A stretch of 64,000 nt of DNA from Chionis minor (lineage: Eukaryota; Chordata; Aves; Charadriiformes; Chionididae). Below are positions 23,901 through 37,550 of this stretch, one piece after another; positions within the stretch are counted from its first letter, which is position 1; each line of letters begins with the position of its first letter. The position numbers and the translations under genes are program-made. The stretch covers positions 1 through 64,000 of the forward strand of contig VZSF01009937.1 in the NCBI GenBank assembly GCA_013398295.1, given 5' to 3'. The notes beneath the pieces are model-generated. The model searched no databases, was not told the origin of the DNA, and worked only from the letters and a program-made list of their open reading frames with translations.

Positions 23901-24770
23901 AAGGCAAGTTGAAGTGCTCTTCATTCTCTCTGAATCAGCCCAAGCAGACCGCAGAGACAAGTACCATACCTGTTTCAGGGGGCAAGGTACATCACAGCAT
24001 GTGTTAGATGCTGAATCAGCATTTTCATTGTAGATTAAAGGTGAGCGTGGCTGTTTTAAAGGTGGAGGGAGTCCGCACATAGTGAGATATGGCTGAAAAA
24101 TGCATGATGCTAAAAGCAATACTTTGTACCTGAGAAGCTGGGATACACTCACATCCCCAGTCCTTACAACCACCACCTCCTAGAGGACTGGACATTATTT
24201 AAACAGCTTTGGAGACTTCCTTGTTCTTACCAGTAGCTCTGGGCATTTGCTCAATATTCGCTTAAAGATATCTGCTGGAAGGCCTGCCTGCGGGAGCCAG
24301 GTATCAGTGAGCAGCCGTCTTCCTTCCCTGCAGCACTGCAGCCTGTCCCAGCTGGGACCAGCGGTGGGCCACCTTCTCCACAGGAAGAACAAGATGTAAT
24401 GAGATGTGGATATTTTGAACTGCAAATCCAGTATGCGAGAGACCAACTAGAAAGGAGGGTTTATTCCTTGTACCTTTTAATTACTTTTGTCTTGAATAGA
24501 AAGCTCTGAAGTCTAATTTCCCAGAGTGAGAGGGAATAGAGAGGGTCTGCGAATACTCTGAAATATGTTGAAAATTCAGGTAACAAAGTTCAGACAGAGA
24601 GTAAGTAGAAACAATACATCTTTCCAAACAAAGCAAAGCTTCTGGACGGCCTGAAGAAGCTGGTATTCCCAGTGCTGAAGATTTCCCCTCAAGTCAAACA
24701 TCATGTAACTTGTTTATTTGTGCAATAACTTCTGCAGAGAGGGAAGTCAATTTTCTCAGACAAACGGCTT
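20921..24770. other. Gene-free unique DNA
   Basis: No gene or identifiable transposon is visible. Opposite-strand frames, such as 23164-23676 (170 codons, minus), lack domain signatures and splice-like organisation. Composition is ordinary AT-rich avian intergenic or intronic DNA. Confidence 0.5.
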
Positions 24771-24813
24771 CCCCCCCCTCTCCCCCCCACCCCCCGGTAC
24801 CCTGTTCCCCCNC
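24771..24813 (-). repeat. C-rich block with minus-strand G4 and an N
   Basis: Runs of 8, 7, 6 and at least 5 C residues are separated by 3, 1 and 11 bases. The minus strand thus has four long G runs capable of forming a G-quadruplex, although one loop is long. The second N of the window (24812) falls in the last run, consistent with difficult sequencing. Confidence 0.85.
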
Positions 24814-24829
24814 AGACCCGCTGGCCAGA

Positions 24830-25250
24830 GATGAATTGAGGCTTCTCCAGGTCTGTGACAAGTAAAGCTGACATATACAGAGCCATAAACCGGTAACAGT
24901 TGTGTCACACGAGCCATGCGTTGTCTTCTACGGGTTTCTCCCGCTGACATGACCTGATGACACACGCTTACTTTCGCACTGCCCCCTTTTCCCCCTTGCA
25001 GCTTTCCTTGGCCATTATGGCTTTTAAGCAAAGCAAAGCTGCATCCCAGCCCAAAAAGCACGAGCCCTGGGGGGGTGCACACAATCCTCCCCCATCCAGG
25101 TCCCCCCGCGTGTATCTGGTCACTAATCCCAAAGCGAGGAACAGGGTGTTAATTCTCTCCCCCACAGCTCCCTGCTGCTTTCACTACTGTATTATCTGTA
25201 CAAAGCTGTACAGAGGGAAAAGCAATCTGTTCAGAATCATTTGGGAGTGA
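24830..25250. promoter_or_regulatory. Candidate regulatory segment
   Basis: Unique sequence with higher GC and several retained CpGs (CATGCGTTGTC, CCCCGCGTGTATC, AAAGCGAGG) plus TGACATGACC and TGATGACAC motifs. No coding signal was found. It could be a regulatory element or an old promoter, but no TATA box or start site can be assigned. Confidence 0.2.
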
Positions 25251-25256
25251 AGGATT

Positions 25257-25269
25257 AAAAAAAAAAAAA
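25257..25269. repeat. Short poly(A) tract
   Basis: Thirteen consecutive A residues followed by GAAAGAAAATAG. A simple homopolymer with no associated element. Confidence 0.85.
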
Positions 25270-26313
25270 GAAAGAAAATAGTGACACTGTTACAGACATG
25301 TACACAGAGATGCCTTTGTGTGCCAGAGCAAGGGAGCCAGCAGAGATATCTCCAACAGTTTAGAGCAGCAGAGCAAACTAGGATGGAATTAGCAACAAAC
25401 TCATTGGGATGCAATTTAATCACACTGAGCAAAGGCAGGGCGGCTAAATAATCTTGCTGGTGTGCTTTCAAACACCCCCTGCCCTTGGGCGTTATTTGGT
25501 CACTTCAGCTGAGGCGGCGTAGATCTTTCTGCATCTCTGTAATCATGGGATACCCCCAAGAGTTTGGGATTAGGCAGGTAAGCATTAAGAACCCTTCCCT
25601 GCTAATTTGCCTGGAAAGGAGGCTCAGCAACTGCAGAGAGAGGGCAGCTGGTTTACTGCATCCAGCCCTGGATTGTACCCTTGATAGTCTCACCACAGGC
25701 TGGCTCCTCTGCTTCTTCTCTGTGCGCTCTCCAGCCCTTCCTATCCGGAATGGGCTTTGAGCCCTGGAGCTTGCAATATATGAATAAATAGTGAGGAGCC
25801 CTCAGAGCACAAGAGCAAAACACAGGCAGACCAGCCAGCACCTCTCCCACACACACTGCAAGCCCAGGGGTCATCAGATGGCTGAAGCAAGTGAAGTTCC
25901 ACTGAGGTCAAGCCCTGCCTGGCCAGAGTGAGTCCTTGACCACAGATGTGTGATGGTGGTCAGATGTTTTTAACCAGGCTTTTGTGGCTCAGTCAGCTCC
26001 CACCCCTCCTACAAATCAGGATATAAATACCCATTTTGTCAGCTGTGCCATAGAAGCAAGTTCCTCAGTTAGTGGAGAGAAAAATTAATTGTTCTGTGAA
26101 CAAGTCACCGGACTATAATCAGACCTTTAGCACTAGCGGTCTTTAATAGACAGGTGCTCAGCAAAGAAGAGCTCGGCTTCCTCCAGGGCAAGCAAGGCAT
26201 ATTACAGAGCTGTGTTGCCACAGCTGAGACTGCCTGGCACCATTTTGCTGGAAAAACAGCAGCATTAGCATTTTACACGTGTGTACTGGGACCCTGCACC
26301 AGATGTCAATGCC

Positions 26314-26327
26314 TTTTTTTTTTTTTT
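26314..26327. repeat. Short poly(T) tract
   Basis: Fourteen consecutive T residues followed by ATATAG. Simple homopolymer. Confidence 0.85.
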
Positions 26328-27770
26328 ATATAGACTCCTACAGCAATGGATACCAGAGGCCAAATATAGAAAGGTTTCTTAAGGCTAGCTCTACGCTTAC
26401 CTGAGACTTATTATACTAATTACCCTGTTCTCATATTAGTCAGTGTAATCTGTGAAACAGTCAAAATAAAGCCTCCAAGTGCCCTGGAAACCAAGATATA
26501 TGATTAAGGCCAGACAAAGGCAGAAGCTTTTCAGTAATCTGCCACTGTTGTATTCAGAGCTGAGCCAGCCTATTAGGTTACTCTAATTAAAACATTTCTG
26601 CTTTCTCTTTTAGCAAAGTTTGTTCATTTGAAATTGTGCATAAAAGCCTTAGATGTGCTTTGGAAGTGCTGCAAACAGTAGTGAAAAGATGGGATTGCTA
26701 TTCTTGTAAACCAGCGCTAGTCAGGCTCTTCATTAGAAATGGGAGCAACCAGCTAGAAAATGAAACAGACCTTGATGCAAGATGTCAAAGTATACTCTGC
26801 AGAAAGACATTCTTCACTGAGACACCTCAGGACTTGCTAGAAGTTTCTGGCTCTTGCCAGGGAAAAGCGTTTGAGCAAACAGTTCAGCCAGGGGAACAGC
26901 AAGCCCTCAGCATGGCTCCCCACGCTGTGGAGATTGCCACCAACAGAATTCTGGTGTTTCATCCATTATTCAGCAGCTGCTGCCAGCTCTCATTCACATA
27001 TGTCACCTGCGCATAAATAAGTAAAGCACCATACGTACAAATGCCTCCCCAACCTATTCCTATTTTTGGAATACTAAAACAGGCCTATAATAATTTCCAT
27101 TAAAAACGTTTTTATGGAGTATGGCATGTTCCAGCCTCCCACTGCTGCTCGCAAGAATCCTCATAACTTAGCTATAGTGTCATTTCTTTCTCAGGACCAA
27201 CCTAACAAGCAAGGATCAAATCTTTTCAGTGTTGCTATGCATCCAGCAGAGATTTCTGCACCTGCAGGCTTTCTGTGCAGCCTTGACTTCAAGCTAGGCT
27301 AAGTCCTGAAGTAGTAGATCCTGCTCAAGAGCCTACCTCATTAACCAAGGCAATAATCACAGCTAGACTTTGTGATCCTCATTTCTGACCGGCTTCCAAT
27401 ATCACTGCACTGTGCCGGGCAGATAAAACTACTCTGCATTCTCACGTTGCCAGGTAATCCTGGGAAAGGCTTCCGAACGCTACCCTACTCTGGCAAAAGA
27501 TACTGCATAATGTTAACACATGCAGTTTGGCACATTGCAGAGTTTGTGGTTTCTTTCATCCTCTTCTCAGAATTGGTAGCTCTTAGGGTCATGCTACAAA
27601 GCTGCTGAACCAGGGTAGCCAAGCCATAGCCATACTCAAGATAGCCATAGCTCTTACATTAAGAAGAAAACAAAACCCAAACAGAACAAACACATACACA
27701 TGAATTAATTACATAGAACCACATTCAAGTAGCACCATAATCAACCAAACTGGAAACTAAATCTCAAGGG

Positions 27771-27810
27771 AAAAAAAACAAAACAAAACAAAACAAACAA
27801 AAAAAAACCA
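27771..27810. repeat. (AAAAC)n-like A-rich repeat
   Basis: Imperfect AAAAC/AAAC units with A runs, about 40 bp. A microsatellite-like low-complexity tract. Confidence 0.85.
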
Positions 27811-29044
27811 AGACGTGCTTTTCTTTCCACCGGGAGTCAAAGATATCACTTGGCCACAGAGTATTACAAAGAAAAGAAAAAGTCGTAAGAAGTGGTCAGG
27901 AGTACTCTTAAACCAGCTGGCCTTCTCTATTAGCGCATCGTGTAAGTTATTGCAAAGCAGTTTATATATCAAAGGCTTTTGGAAAAGAACTCTAGAACAA
28001 AAAGTAGATAAATACTACTCCTTGGCTTTTGGACATCTCCAAACTTTATGATCTATTTTGATTTGTTTATGCAGAAAGTGGCATATTTAAGATTTACTTG
28101 GAGCTTTATTTTTCACAGGACCTAATGAAGTAACAGATATTCAACCAGTCTCAGAATGCTGATGACACTGTTAAGCATACAAACATTATTATGGTCTGAA
28201 ATGCCTGTATCTCTTTAACGTGTTCCAGGAAATTAAAGCAGCTTTGAGTTTCACAGCAGAGCAAGATGTTTCTAAGGCAGCAAAATAAAACACAGATATT
28301 TCAGAACTTATTAGTTCAGCAAAACTGATCCAGGTACTTAAGAGTTCATTATAGCATAGGGAAGTGAAGAAGAGCCTTTGCTCAAACTATAAAGCCAGAC
28401 TCACTTATCTAATTTTCAGCTTACTGTAAAGCAATAGAGATTTTTAAGCAGCAGCTTATAGCTAGGCTATACACAGGCACATTTGTATTGAGGAAAAGTA
28501 ATTTCAAACTTGGCAGTGTGCACAGGGATGTCTGAGGACCACTACTTCCCTGTAATGCTAACAATCTGGGTAATACATTCTTCAAAATCAGCAGTAGACT
28601 TAAGCTTTTCTTCCTTTTGGAACCAGGACATGTTCCTAGATGTTCACCTTAGCTGCTCTACATTAGCATTTTCCTCCTAAACTGAGGGATTCCTTTCAAC
28701 TTGTTTGATTGTGGTTGCACTTCCATGTGCTTTCCTGGTTACCGTAACTGAACTGTTGCTCTGTTTTTTTCTAGAGCTAGATGTTACCACTTTAACTGTA
28801 TAATAAAAGAAAAAAAGTTAAAAATACCCAAACATCTGGCTGCAATTTCTGCTCTGGAAGCCCTCTATGTTAAGTTCAGGTGGTCTGTCTTTTCCCCACC
28901 CACCCTGTTAAATAAAAAAAAGAAATTAGTCATAATTAGAGTGATCTGTACTCCCTAGATGCTTTAAAGTTCCCAGAATTAATTCCGGGTTTCATATAAA
29001 GTTAAATACTCTGAGGCTTTCCATGAAAAAGTCCTTACTACTAC

Positions 29045-29133
29045 AAAAAAAACCAAAACAAACAAAAAAAAACAACAAAGCCAAAACACATCAAAGAAAA
29101 AAACAGGAAAAAACCCAAACAAACGAACAAAAA
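29045..29133. repeat. A/C-rich low-complexity tract
   Basis: Nearly 90 bp made almost entirely of A with scattered C and few G (AACCAAAACAAACAAAA and similar). It is the longest of the recurring A-rich tracts in this window. No element abuts it. Confidence 0.85.
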
Positions 29134-32100
29134 GCTGATTTAATGTATTAATTCCTGAGGGGTTTTTATGGTGGAAAAAAAAAAAACCACTCCAAGCTAA
29201 AATGAGACCTAGGTAACATCCCTCTCTACCTGCACTTCCTCACCCCCTTGGAAGTCATTGCAGCCTACCACCTCTCCCATTACTGTCTGACCTTGAGCTT
29301 GGGTCCTCCGCCCTGGCTGTTGGCTGCGAGAGGAAAGGACGAGACACAGCGGGGTAAACAAAGTCATCTCAGCTGGCAAGGACCAGTACCTCAGAAACGC
29401 CTGCTCACCGGTGGATCTGCACAGGCAGATGCATGTCAAGATTTGCAAAGAGATAATAAAAACAGGCTGGAAATTAGTTCATCCTAAACATCTGTGTATA
29501 CACTGCAAAGCTTTCATTCATCCTGGGGGAAAAGCTCTAGGCCTGTTTCTCATTCCAAAGGCATTAGCCATCCTCCTCCTGTGTGAGTTAGTTCCCCCTG
29601 CCAGGGCACAACCTGGGTAGGAAGTGGCATGGATCCGCTCTACCCGCTCAGTCTTTCCCGAAGCAGCTCCTCTGCTGCTTGACAGGCTCATTTCCCAGGA
29701 ATATCCACCAGGTATCTGTTTACCCTGACACAGGGTCAGAGAAACAGCAATATAAAGTGTCAGATAGAGCTTGTCAGGGCTTGTCAACTTGGGAAAGGTT
29801 TCACTATTTCTCTTGCACATAAACGCTCTGCACCTTGCAGAGGCTAGTTTTAATAGTGTAAGCACTAGCAGGGAAAAAGGGAGACAAGACATTTGCCACT
29901 GTTATTGCCTCAAGAAAATTCTCCAAATAGCTGACACTCTTATAGCTTGGCTGTGGGGAGAACATCAGGTTTCTCACCTTGACAGAAGTCAACGAGAAAA
30001 GCTGTATTAAGAGGAAACCCACACAGAAAGACTAAGAGACATATACGTGTCTGGTTAAGTGTGCAATCTCATAAACACCATCTTTGCATCAGTTGATTGG
30101 CTCAGTAAAGCAATCATTATTGCTTGATGGGCAGTTTAGTCTCCATTTGGTTCTCCCTAGATAAGTTTTCGTAACATCAAACCACAGCTGGCACTAACTG
30201 GCACCTTCTCCGCTCAGAAGAGAGAAGTTGAGCATAGAGATGTGAAGAGGCAGGGGAGGCTCCAGCTGGGGGCAAATGCCCAGTCCTGTTTTATCCCCAT
30301 CAAAGTTCCACTGGATTTAGCTGGCTCTGCATTTTAGACCACACTTGATATAAAAAAAATAAATATGCAGAGACTAGTTTCCAGTACTACCTGCACTGAC
30401 ATCATATCCAAGCTTAACTTTTAGAGCATCATAGAGAAACACCACTGATTTACCCACAAGGGATAAATTTCCTTTGTGAAGTTTAAGGAAGACAGCTAAT
30501 TAGAAAGCCAAGAAATTAGAACCACTGTGGAAATATAGATTTTTTTTTTTTAATATTACCAAAACCAACAGGAAGCTACATAACCAAGGAAGGACCCGAT
30601 TCAAACATAGCCTTCAGTTTTATTTTTCTAAGAAGTTATTCGTATTATATGAAGGCTAAAAAGAGATTTAAAGTTGACCACTCTCTATTACAGCCAGCCA
30701 AGACAAGGTACAGATATAGTACAGAAAATGAGAAAGGGAGATGTATTTTAGGAAGAAATTAGCCTGATGTTCAGGAATGCAAAGTAGGAGCTGGGGCTTC
30801 ACCAAACACTGGCCTCTCGCCTCAAACATGGTCTCTGCATATTGTCAATAAAGATCTCTTTCCCAGCTCTCAGACTACATCCTGTATCACTTATTGCTAA
30901 TGAATCCCTGAGGGGTTTAGGTATTTAATATTGCAACAGGAGAAGATATCTTAGAAGCAAAAATATTATAGCAAAGGCACCTAGGCTTTAACTGAAGAAT
31001 TAATCACAATGTGCCAGATTCCCTCCAGAAGCAGAGCTCTGCTCAGCGCAGGAGCAAATGCACATCACCTCCAGGTGCATGGGAAAGCTCAGTCCAAGCC
31101 TGGCAAGAGCAGAAGCAGTCCAGGGAGTGCTCTGATTTATGCTGTTGGCTTAAATACCTGCAAGGCCACCGTGGGCAGAGGATCAATCACGCCCACATCG
31201 TCCCCTGACTCACAGCAAGAAAACAGAAGTGAGAAATAGGTGTAAGAGTTTGCTGGAAGAAGTTTCCAGGATAGCAGATGTTTTACCACCGGTCACTTGT
31301 AACTGAAAACTAGCCAATGGTCTCCATAAGGGGAGACCTGGCCTTTATTTTGAACATAGATATAACTATATTGCCAGGTGCTCCTAGAATAGATGCAGCA
31401 ACAGAGATTTTTGCTGATAGAACTCGCCTTGGTTCTGCCAGTGACAAAGCACCACAAAGCCAAACTGACAGAAGGAGACTGCTCCAGGGACTTCCGCCAA
31501 TACTAAAATGCTATATAAAAAAGTTGCCTCTTTGCATAGTGTTATTGTCCTGGTAACAAATCTACATGTTGATGGAACAGTTCTAAATGGCATGAGCAGG
31601 CAAGACCTTAGAGGGTGATCCAAGATTACCCCAGTGGAGAAAGGCAGCACGTTGCCTTTGTAACACCTGAACTGCCCCACAAGCTCTCTTTGGGTTCCAT
31701 GAGCAGGGCTTGAGAGGTTGCAAAGGCATCGCTCTTGCACTCTGCGTGCAGATGAGCTCCACCTGCCCTTGTCTACCTGTAGTAGAACTGACACAACACA
31801 ATAGCTCATATATTCAGGGCAAATACAGTTTTTGCATTCATAGACACAGATTTGGAGTCAAGATACAGATACAAACATTATCTGCTGTTCTTTAGCTTCC
31901 TGAAGTAGTATGTGTTTAAATAGTATTAAGATGAGGGCCTATCATGCCATGGTTTGTCTGAAATTGTCATTTTCTCTATAAAGCACATGTCACAATCTCA
32001 AGATGGAAATAAATTTAGCAGCACTTTAGCCAGTCGACAGAACAGGGCACCATCTAAGAAGGTTAACAAAAAAAATAGATGAGACAGAAAGATGAGCCAG

Positions 32101-35100
32101 GATGGAGTAGGGGAAATGTTGTAATAAGAGCACACAAAACTTTGGGAATGCTAAGTTTGCCTTGTATTTCCATTCCCGCGGGACAATGTGGAACAGTTTA
32201 TATGCAAGGCAAGGGGCATCTTCATGTATTGCAGCTCTTAGCTTGAGGTCCTTAACCCCACAAGGTGCATCAGGCTATCTTTGACTATAAGGGTAGTTGC
32301 TGGTAATTATAGAACATGAGCAGGTACCGCCTGTTTCTCTTAAGCCCCACAGTGGCCTGGATGTCAGATCAGTTTCCATCAGTCAAACCAATGTCAGATG
32401 AAATACTAGATTTATACCATCGGTAGCAGAGATCCCCATCCACCTTGCCAGCTCCAAGAGCCTCTGACAAACCCTGAAGTTGGGAGCTAATTTAACAGGA
32501 GCACACAAGAACTGGAAAAAGTAAAACTTCACAGAGGTATCCAGTGGAGCAGAGCTTTCTCTCCTGAGTATGGATGCTAGCAAATAACAATGACCACATT
32601 TCAGTTAATAACTACAAGGTGCTCCAGGCCACCAGATCATGCTATCCAGGACAAAGATACAGGGTATTTCCACAGTGTCAGGCAGCTGCTCCATCTACTG
32701 GATTAAGCCTACAGCTAAAGCAGCTTAGGTCTACCCACACACCATGAACACAGTCCTCAGTTTCAGTCAGTCAGTGAATCATAACTATGAATAATTTTAA
32801 TAAGCCTTGAGGAGGTCATAAGTACTATGGAGGCCCTAGAGTTGTGGGTGAGCTGAGTCACTGGAATAAGGAGCAAAAGTGGTAAGGTCAGGGGTAGGCT
32901 GGCTGGTCTCCAGGTCTTCTCTGCTCTGTCAGGCACTTGAAAGTTAATTTGTGAAGTAACGTGACCGAAGTCAAACCATAAATGAAGTTCCTTAATATAT
33001 ATAAACAAATTAGCATTGATGCTGCTGTTTCTAGGTTTCTAGGGTACAGAGAACATCAAGTGACCGATGATGCATACAGAAAGCCTTGCAACAAAGGATC
33101 AGTATTCGCTGAAACAGAGCACATCATGGAGTTTTGCTTCTGACAGAGCTGAATGCCAGCATTTTCCGTCTTCCACACTGATAGACACAGCCAGCTACTA
33201 GAAGAAAAAAAAATTTGTATCACTCCTCCCTGATAAAAATGACCACACAACGTGTGAAATAGGTTTTTTTAATGTATACACTCACTTTGCACAGTTTTCA
33301 GTGGCTGTACAAAAATGTAATATAAAAAGCTTTAGATTTAACTACCATTGAAAATAAAACCTATTTTCAGGAAGAGACAGAGTTACCTTTCTTTAAAGTG
33401 ACCATCATACTTGGGTAATTCAGATGATATACCCTGGTGAGGTTTTTTTTCCATTTCCTCTCAGGGCAGATAGCGTTTCTTCCTATAAAACCTCAAAATC
33501 CCAAAGTGTGATAGGAATGAAGGTTGTGACACAGCCGACCAGTAATGAAAATGATGTCAGAGTAAAATGCATCTGACACAGAGTCACAACTTCTTCATCA
33601 GTTGAGGCAAACTCCTCTATAAAAAGAGACTATGCATACCACAGCTATTAGTGCACACAAAGGTCAAACATCAGTCTTGTGAAAAGATTTCTACTTGAAG
33701 AAGTTCTTGTTTTGGGAACCAAGGACTAAGATTCATATATTATTCCAAATAGCAATGGAGAAACTTTTTGTGACATTGGGTTAGCTGTCATTTCCCCATT
33801 TGTGTGATGGTTATTGTATTTTAAGTTCAATGCCTGTATCACAGCAAGATCACTTGCGTCCTGACATGGAAGGTTTAGCATGAACGTAAAATAGTCGTTA
33901 TTCCTAAAATGAAATTATTTACAGCACCTGAGTAGCAAACTGTCATCTTTATCCACCAGGATTATTTCATACCATGAGAGATGGCACTGGGAGGAATTCT
34001 CAGAATAGGAAAGAAAAAAGTGCGGCCTGGCCTAAAAATAGGAATTATCTTTTGGATCCTGGGTATCAGCACAGCTGTTTCATCTGCTGCTTTCCCAGTC
34101 TGTTGGGATCTGCAGAGGACAAGATGCTCCTGTTTTCATTCACACTCTTTGGGTTTGAAGTGAGGACAAAGGACTAAGGGTAGGGGTAGGTCTTTCCTCC
34201 CAGATTTCTGGTCTGATGATCTGACAACACAACTGCTCAGCCGCCACAAGGGACCTGCGCTTGGTGCCTGCATTCATGTCCTCATTCCTAACCCCTGAAT
34301 CATGGTGGGAACAATGAGATTAGCTAAAAGGACTGCAAGAGATGACTCATGCAGCACACATACCTGCAGGGGTGCATAGCCATGCAACCCACCCCCTTTC
34401 CCTCATTGCTCTTAGCCTTGTCCTTCTGCCCCCGTTCTCCCTCTTATTTTTAGTATTGCTTTATGGTGTCTGGTCCAAGACGCTGTGAATGCTAGCACTC
34501 CGTGTGCAGTTGTGGGTCTCCGGGTTGTCTCACGATGTGATAACAGACAACTATAAGAATCTTGTAGTAGCACAGCCCCTTCTCTGCAAGGAAAAACCTG
34601 TCACAAGCCCGACTGGCAAAGTGCAGTTTGGAGCATTAGGCAGCCACCAATTGAGTCAAGCCAAAATACTCAGTATTGTGTTAAATGTCCTAGCAGATTT
34701 TACTCCTACCGCCTAGCAAAGATTGGCAGAGATGTCTATCAGCAGGTGTTTGAGACACAGCTATATCGACACACAGAGGTGACACATGCACAGAGCCTTT
34801 TTTGATATAAATAAGATGTCATTACAATTCTTTGTCACATGCAATGATAAATACCACTTAAGATTATTAACTTTGCAGTATCACCAGTGGAATAGGAGAA
34901 AAAAACCAGGGCATTTCCACTTAAAACACAAGAAGCTACTGGTGTTCTGCAGCCAGGGATTGCTTTGTATTTCTTGTGGATTTCATAATTAAAGTAAGAA
35001 GAAGATAAAGGACTACCCTTTGAGGCCTGCAAGCTCCTAATGAGCTTGGTTCTGTGGTGAGAATTAGTGGGGTCTGATGCCTTTCTTGAACAAACAGTCT

Positions 35101-35270
35101 CTGTCTGTGCAATGTGTACACAGCTCAGTGAGTTTACTGAGGGTGAACTGAGAGTACATCTTACTGCTTCCCAGCCTTTATACTAACTCCTCAAAAACTG
35201 ATGCCCACACTGTTATCCGTTAATTTAGGAAGAAGGTCCAGGACAGACTGTGGTTATAAGTATGAGCTGG

Positions 35271-35300
35271 GTTTTTTTTGTTTGATTTTTTTTTTTTTTA
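35271..35300. repeat. T-rich tract
   Basis: T runs interrupted by GTTTGA. It is followed about 85 bp later by an A-rich tract, giving a weak complementary pair. Confidence 0.8.
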
Positions 35301-35373
35301 CTTACTGTAGTGAAGTTAGTACTGCTCATGGAGGCTATTTAGCTGCAAAAAACTCCAACCAAGTATCAAAAGA

Positions 35374-35412
35374 ACAATAACCAAAAAAAAACCCACCAAA
35401 TCCCCCAAATTC
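35374..35412. repeat. A-rich tract with CCC interruptions
   Basis: AACCAAAAAAAAACCCACC followed by AAATCCCCCAAATTC; it resembles the tract at 13872. Low-complexity sequence. Confidence 0.75.
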
Positions 35413-36729
35413 TCGCAACACAGACAAAATGAGGGTAAGCTGCCGAGATCCTCACTTACTCCTTCCCTGACCCAAGAGAAAATCATCTTTATGCCCAATC
35501 CATCAGCAATCTCTCTGCTAAGAGGGCTGTCAAAGGTGCAGATAGTGCTGAGCAGTGCATGATATAGATGTATCATGATCTAAGAGAGTTCATGGCATTT
35601 TGTGCTAGCTGAGGTGACGATGAGCTCAGCTTTGGGTGCACAGGCGGTGATGAGGAGCGCAAGCCTGAGGTGCAGGAGCCAGGCCTGGGGCGCCACGTTT
35701 TGGGTCTTCTGGTGCAGCACTGAATGCAGGCAGACCAAGCCTGGGTCTGGTACACAAGCCACGCTCAGCTGGATCCCACCCTAGGAGCTTGCATCTGGTA
35801 GGGGAGGTTGGGTTGCTCTTTGCAAACAGGTGATTTTGTGCCCATTAAACCACACCTTAAACAGCAGCTCCTGTTACCATCAATACTGAAGATGATGTTT
35901 TGAACCCTGTGTATCTGGATGCCTAAGGGAACGCTATCTGAGCCATCTTCTCCAAAGATGCTGCAAGTTGTGTGATCTGTGCTCTCACTACCACTGTCTT
36001 AAAACATTTGCTTACCTTTTCTGCCCATACACAACAGGATCATTGAGAATGTTTTTCTCTTTCTTACCACTGAATCAAAGCTTTCTTTGAAATACTATTA
36101 TCTTTCTGAGAAAACAATACCATTATGTGTGTGGCACAACCTACATGATCTCAGCCAGGGGACAGTGGAGCAGCATAACACATATCCTGGCTGCTGTTTC
36201 TTACCCTGGGATTTAAAAATTGTGAATACTGAATCCATGCCTGGTACAAGTCTGATCCAGATTAGACATGCTCACACAAGCACACTTCTGCCAGAAGAAC
36301 CTCATGCACACAAAACAGAATTTATACACTTTACAGGATAGCTAGATCTTGAAACATCTGTGCAGGTGGTACAGATAAGCAATAATCAATCTATCAGAGC
36401 CCACTGGAAAATAGGTGATACGCTGGTATGCTTTCAAGAAATCTGAAGCAACAGAACATAGTTGTACTGTACCAGCAATTTGTGTCACATGGTTGTGGCA
36501 TTTATCATCTATTTTTAGGAAGATCTTTGTATCTTCCCATTAATAGCAAAAGAAATGATACTCTGCTGATGCATACCTCCTTGCGAAGCAGATCTGGGTG
36601 TTAAGCTCCAAAGAGTCTCGGATGTTTCTCCCCAGGTGCTGCCTTACAAGCCTTCACCTGATTCACCATGAAACCTCCCAGCCCCAAGGACTGGTTTACA
36701 CAAATTAGTTCCCACCATTTTAACTACAA

Positions 36730-36754
36730 TCAGTTATTAAACTGATTCAGTTAA
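36730..36754. promoter_or_regulatory. Clustered MYB-like cores in a small dyad
   Basis: TCAGTT-ATTA-AACTGA is a perfect 6-bp inverted repeat, followed at once by TTCAGTTAA. Two YAACTG sites of MYB type lie in 25 bp. Short motifs of this kind are common by chance. Confidence 0.2.
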
Positions 36755-37137
36755 TCCTTCAGGAACTCCTTTGGGGACACATTTGAATTCATTTTTAACA
36801 GTTGTGGCTTAGAGCAATTTACCTTTCAGTTGGTAAGTTAATTGTGATATCAATTTAAAACCTAGATTGGTAGTCTATTAACTTGAAACTAAGATGTAAT
36901 TGCTACCAGTCAAAATACTGTGTTTCCAGTTGTGTTTCCAAGTGATGTTTTCCATAACTGATTACAACTAAGTCAGTTCAACTATTTGTACAGATCAGCC
37001 CAAAAATCCCCTGCCCCAATTACATGGTCTTTGGTTTCAAACATTGGGCAGTGCACAAGTGAGTGATCTGTCTGTCCCTGTGGTAAACAAAAGGGTAAGA
37101 CAGGCTATACTTGACTCCCCACCCCTCCCCCCCTTTT

Positions 37138-37169
37138 AAAAAAAAAAAAAAACCAAAAAACCACAAAAC
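37138..37169. repeat. Poly(A)/A-rich tract
   Basis: About 15 A residues followed by CCAAAAAACCACAAAACA; preceded by a CT-rich stretch (CCCCTCCCCCCCTTTT). Low-complexity sequence. Confidence 0.85.
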
Positions 37170-37345
37170 AGCTCAACATGCAGAAAATATATTAAGGAAC
37201 GATAGTGAAATGGCAACAATGAAGAATTTGACCCACAGATATTTTCTTTCGGACCCCCAGCTTTAAGTACAGAGCATTCACTGAGTGCTGTGCTTCACTT
37301 ATGTATATTTTTGCTGTGTTCATCCCAGCCACTAATTGTCTGTGT

Positions 37346-37359
37346 GGTGTAACTACACC
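37346..37359. repeat. Short inverted repeat (T-box-like half-sites)
   Basis: GGTGTA-AC-TACACC is a perfect 6-bp dyad around a 2-bp spacer. GGTGT is the core of T-box half-sites, but at this length chance is likely. Confidence 0.4.
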
Positions 37360-37525
37360 CTAGGAACCAAACTATTAGCTACTCTTGTGATACACAAAGG
37401 AACAAGCTCATATTTCCAAAAGCTTGGAAACCTGTTGAAACAAAGGAAGCAGTTCAGTTAAAAGCAGGTTCTCTTGGTACGGTGATCACCCCAAACTAGT
37501 TTTACTCCTGACCAGCCCCTTCAGA

Positions 37526-37550
37526 TTAATTAGCTATAAAAGCTAATTAA
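37526..37550. repeat. Perfect 10-bp inverted repeat with TAATTA cores
   Basis: The arms TTAATTAGCT and AGCTAATTAA flank a 5-base loop ATAAA. Each arm holds a TAATTA homeodomain core. More AT-rich homeobox-like cores follow to about 37605. Confidence 0.9.

Larger units (their letters stand above)
25277..37137. other. Gene-free unique DNA with A/T-rich tracts
   Basis: No convincing exon, RNA gene or young transposon is seen across this 12 kb. Frames reach 141 codons (31384-31809, minus) without recognisable domains. A GC-richer patch at about 35590-35780 has overlapping frames on both strands but no known motif. Simple tracts are listed separately. Confidence 0.5.
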
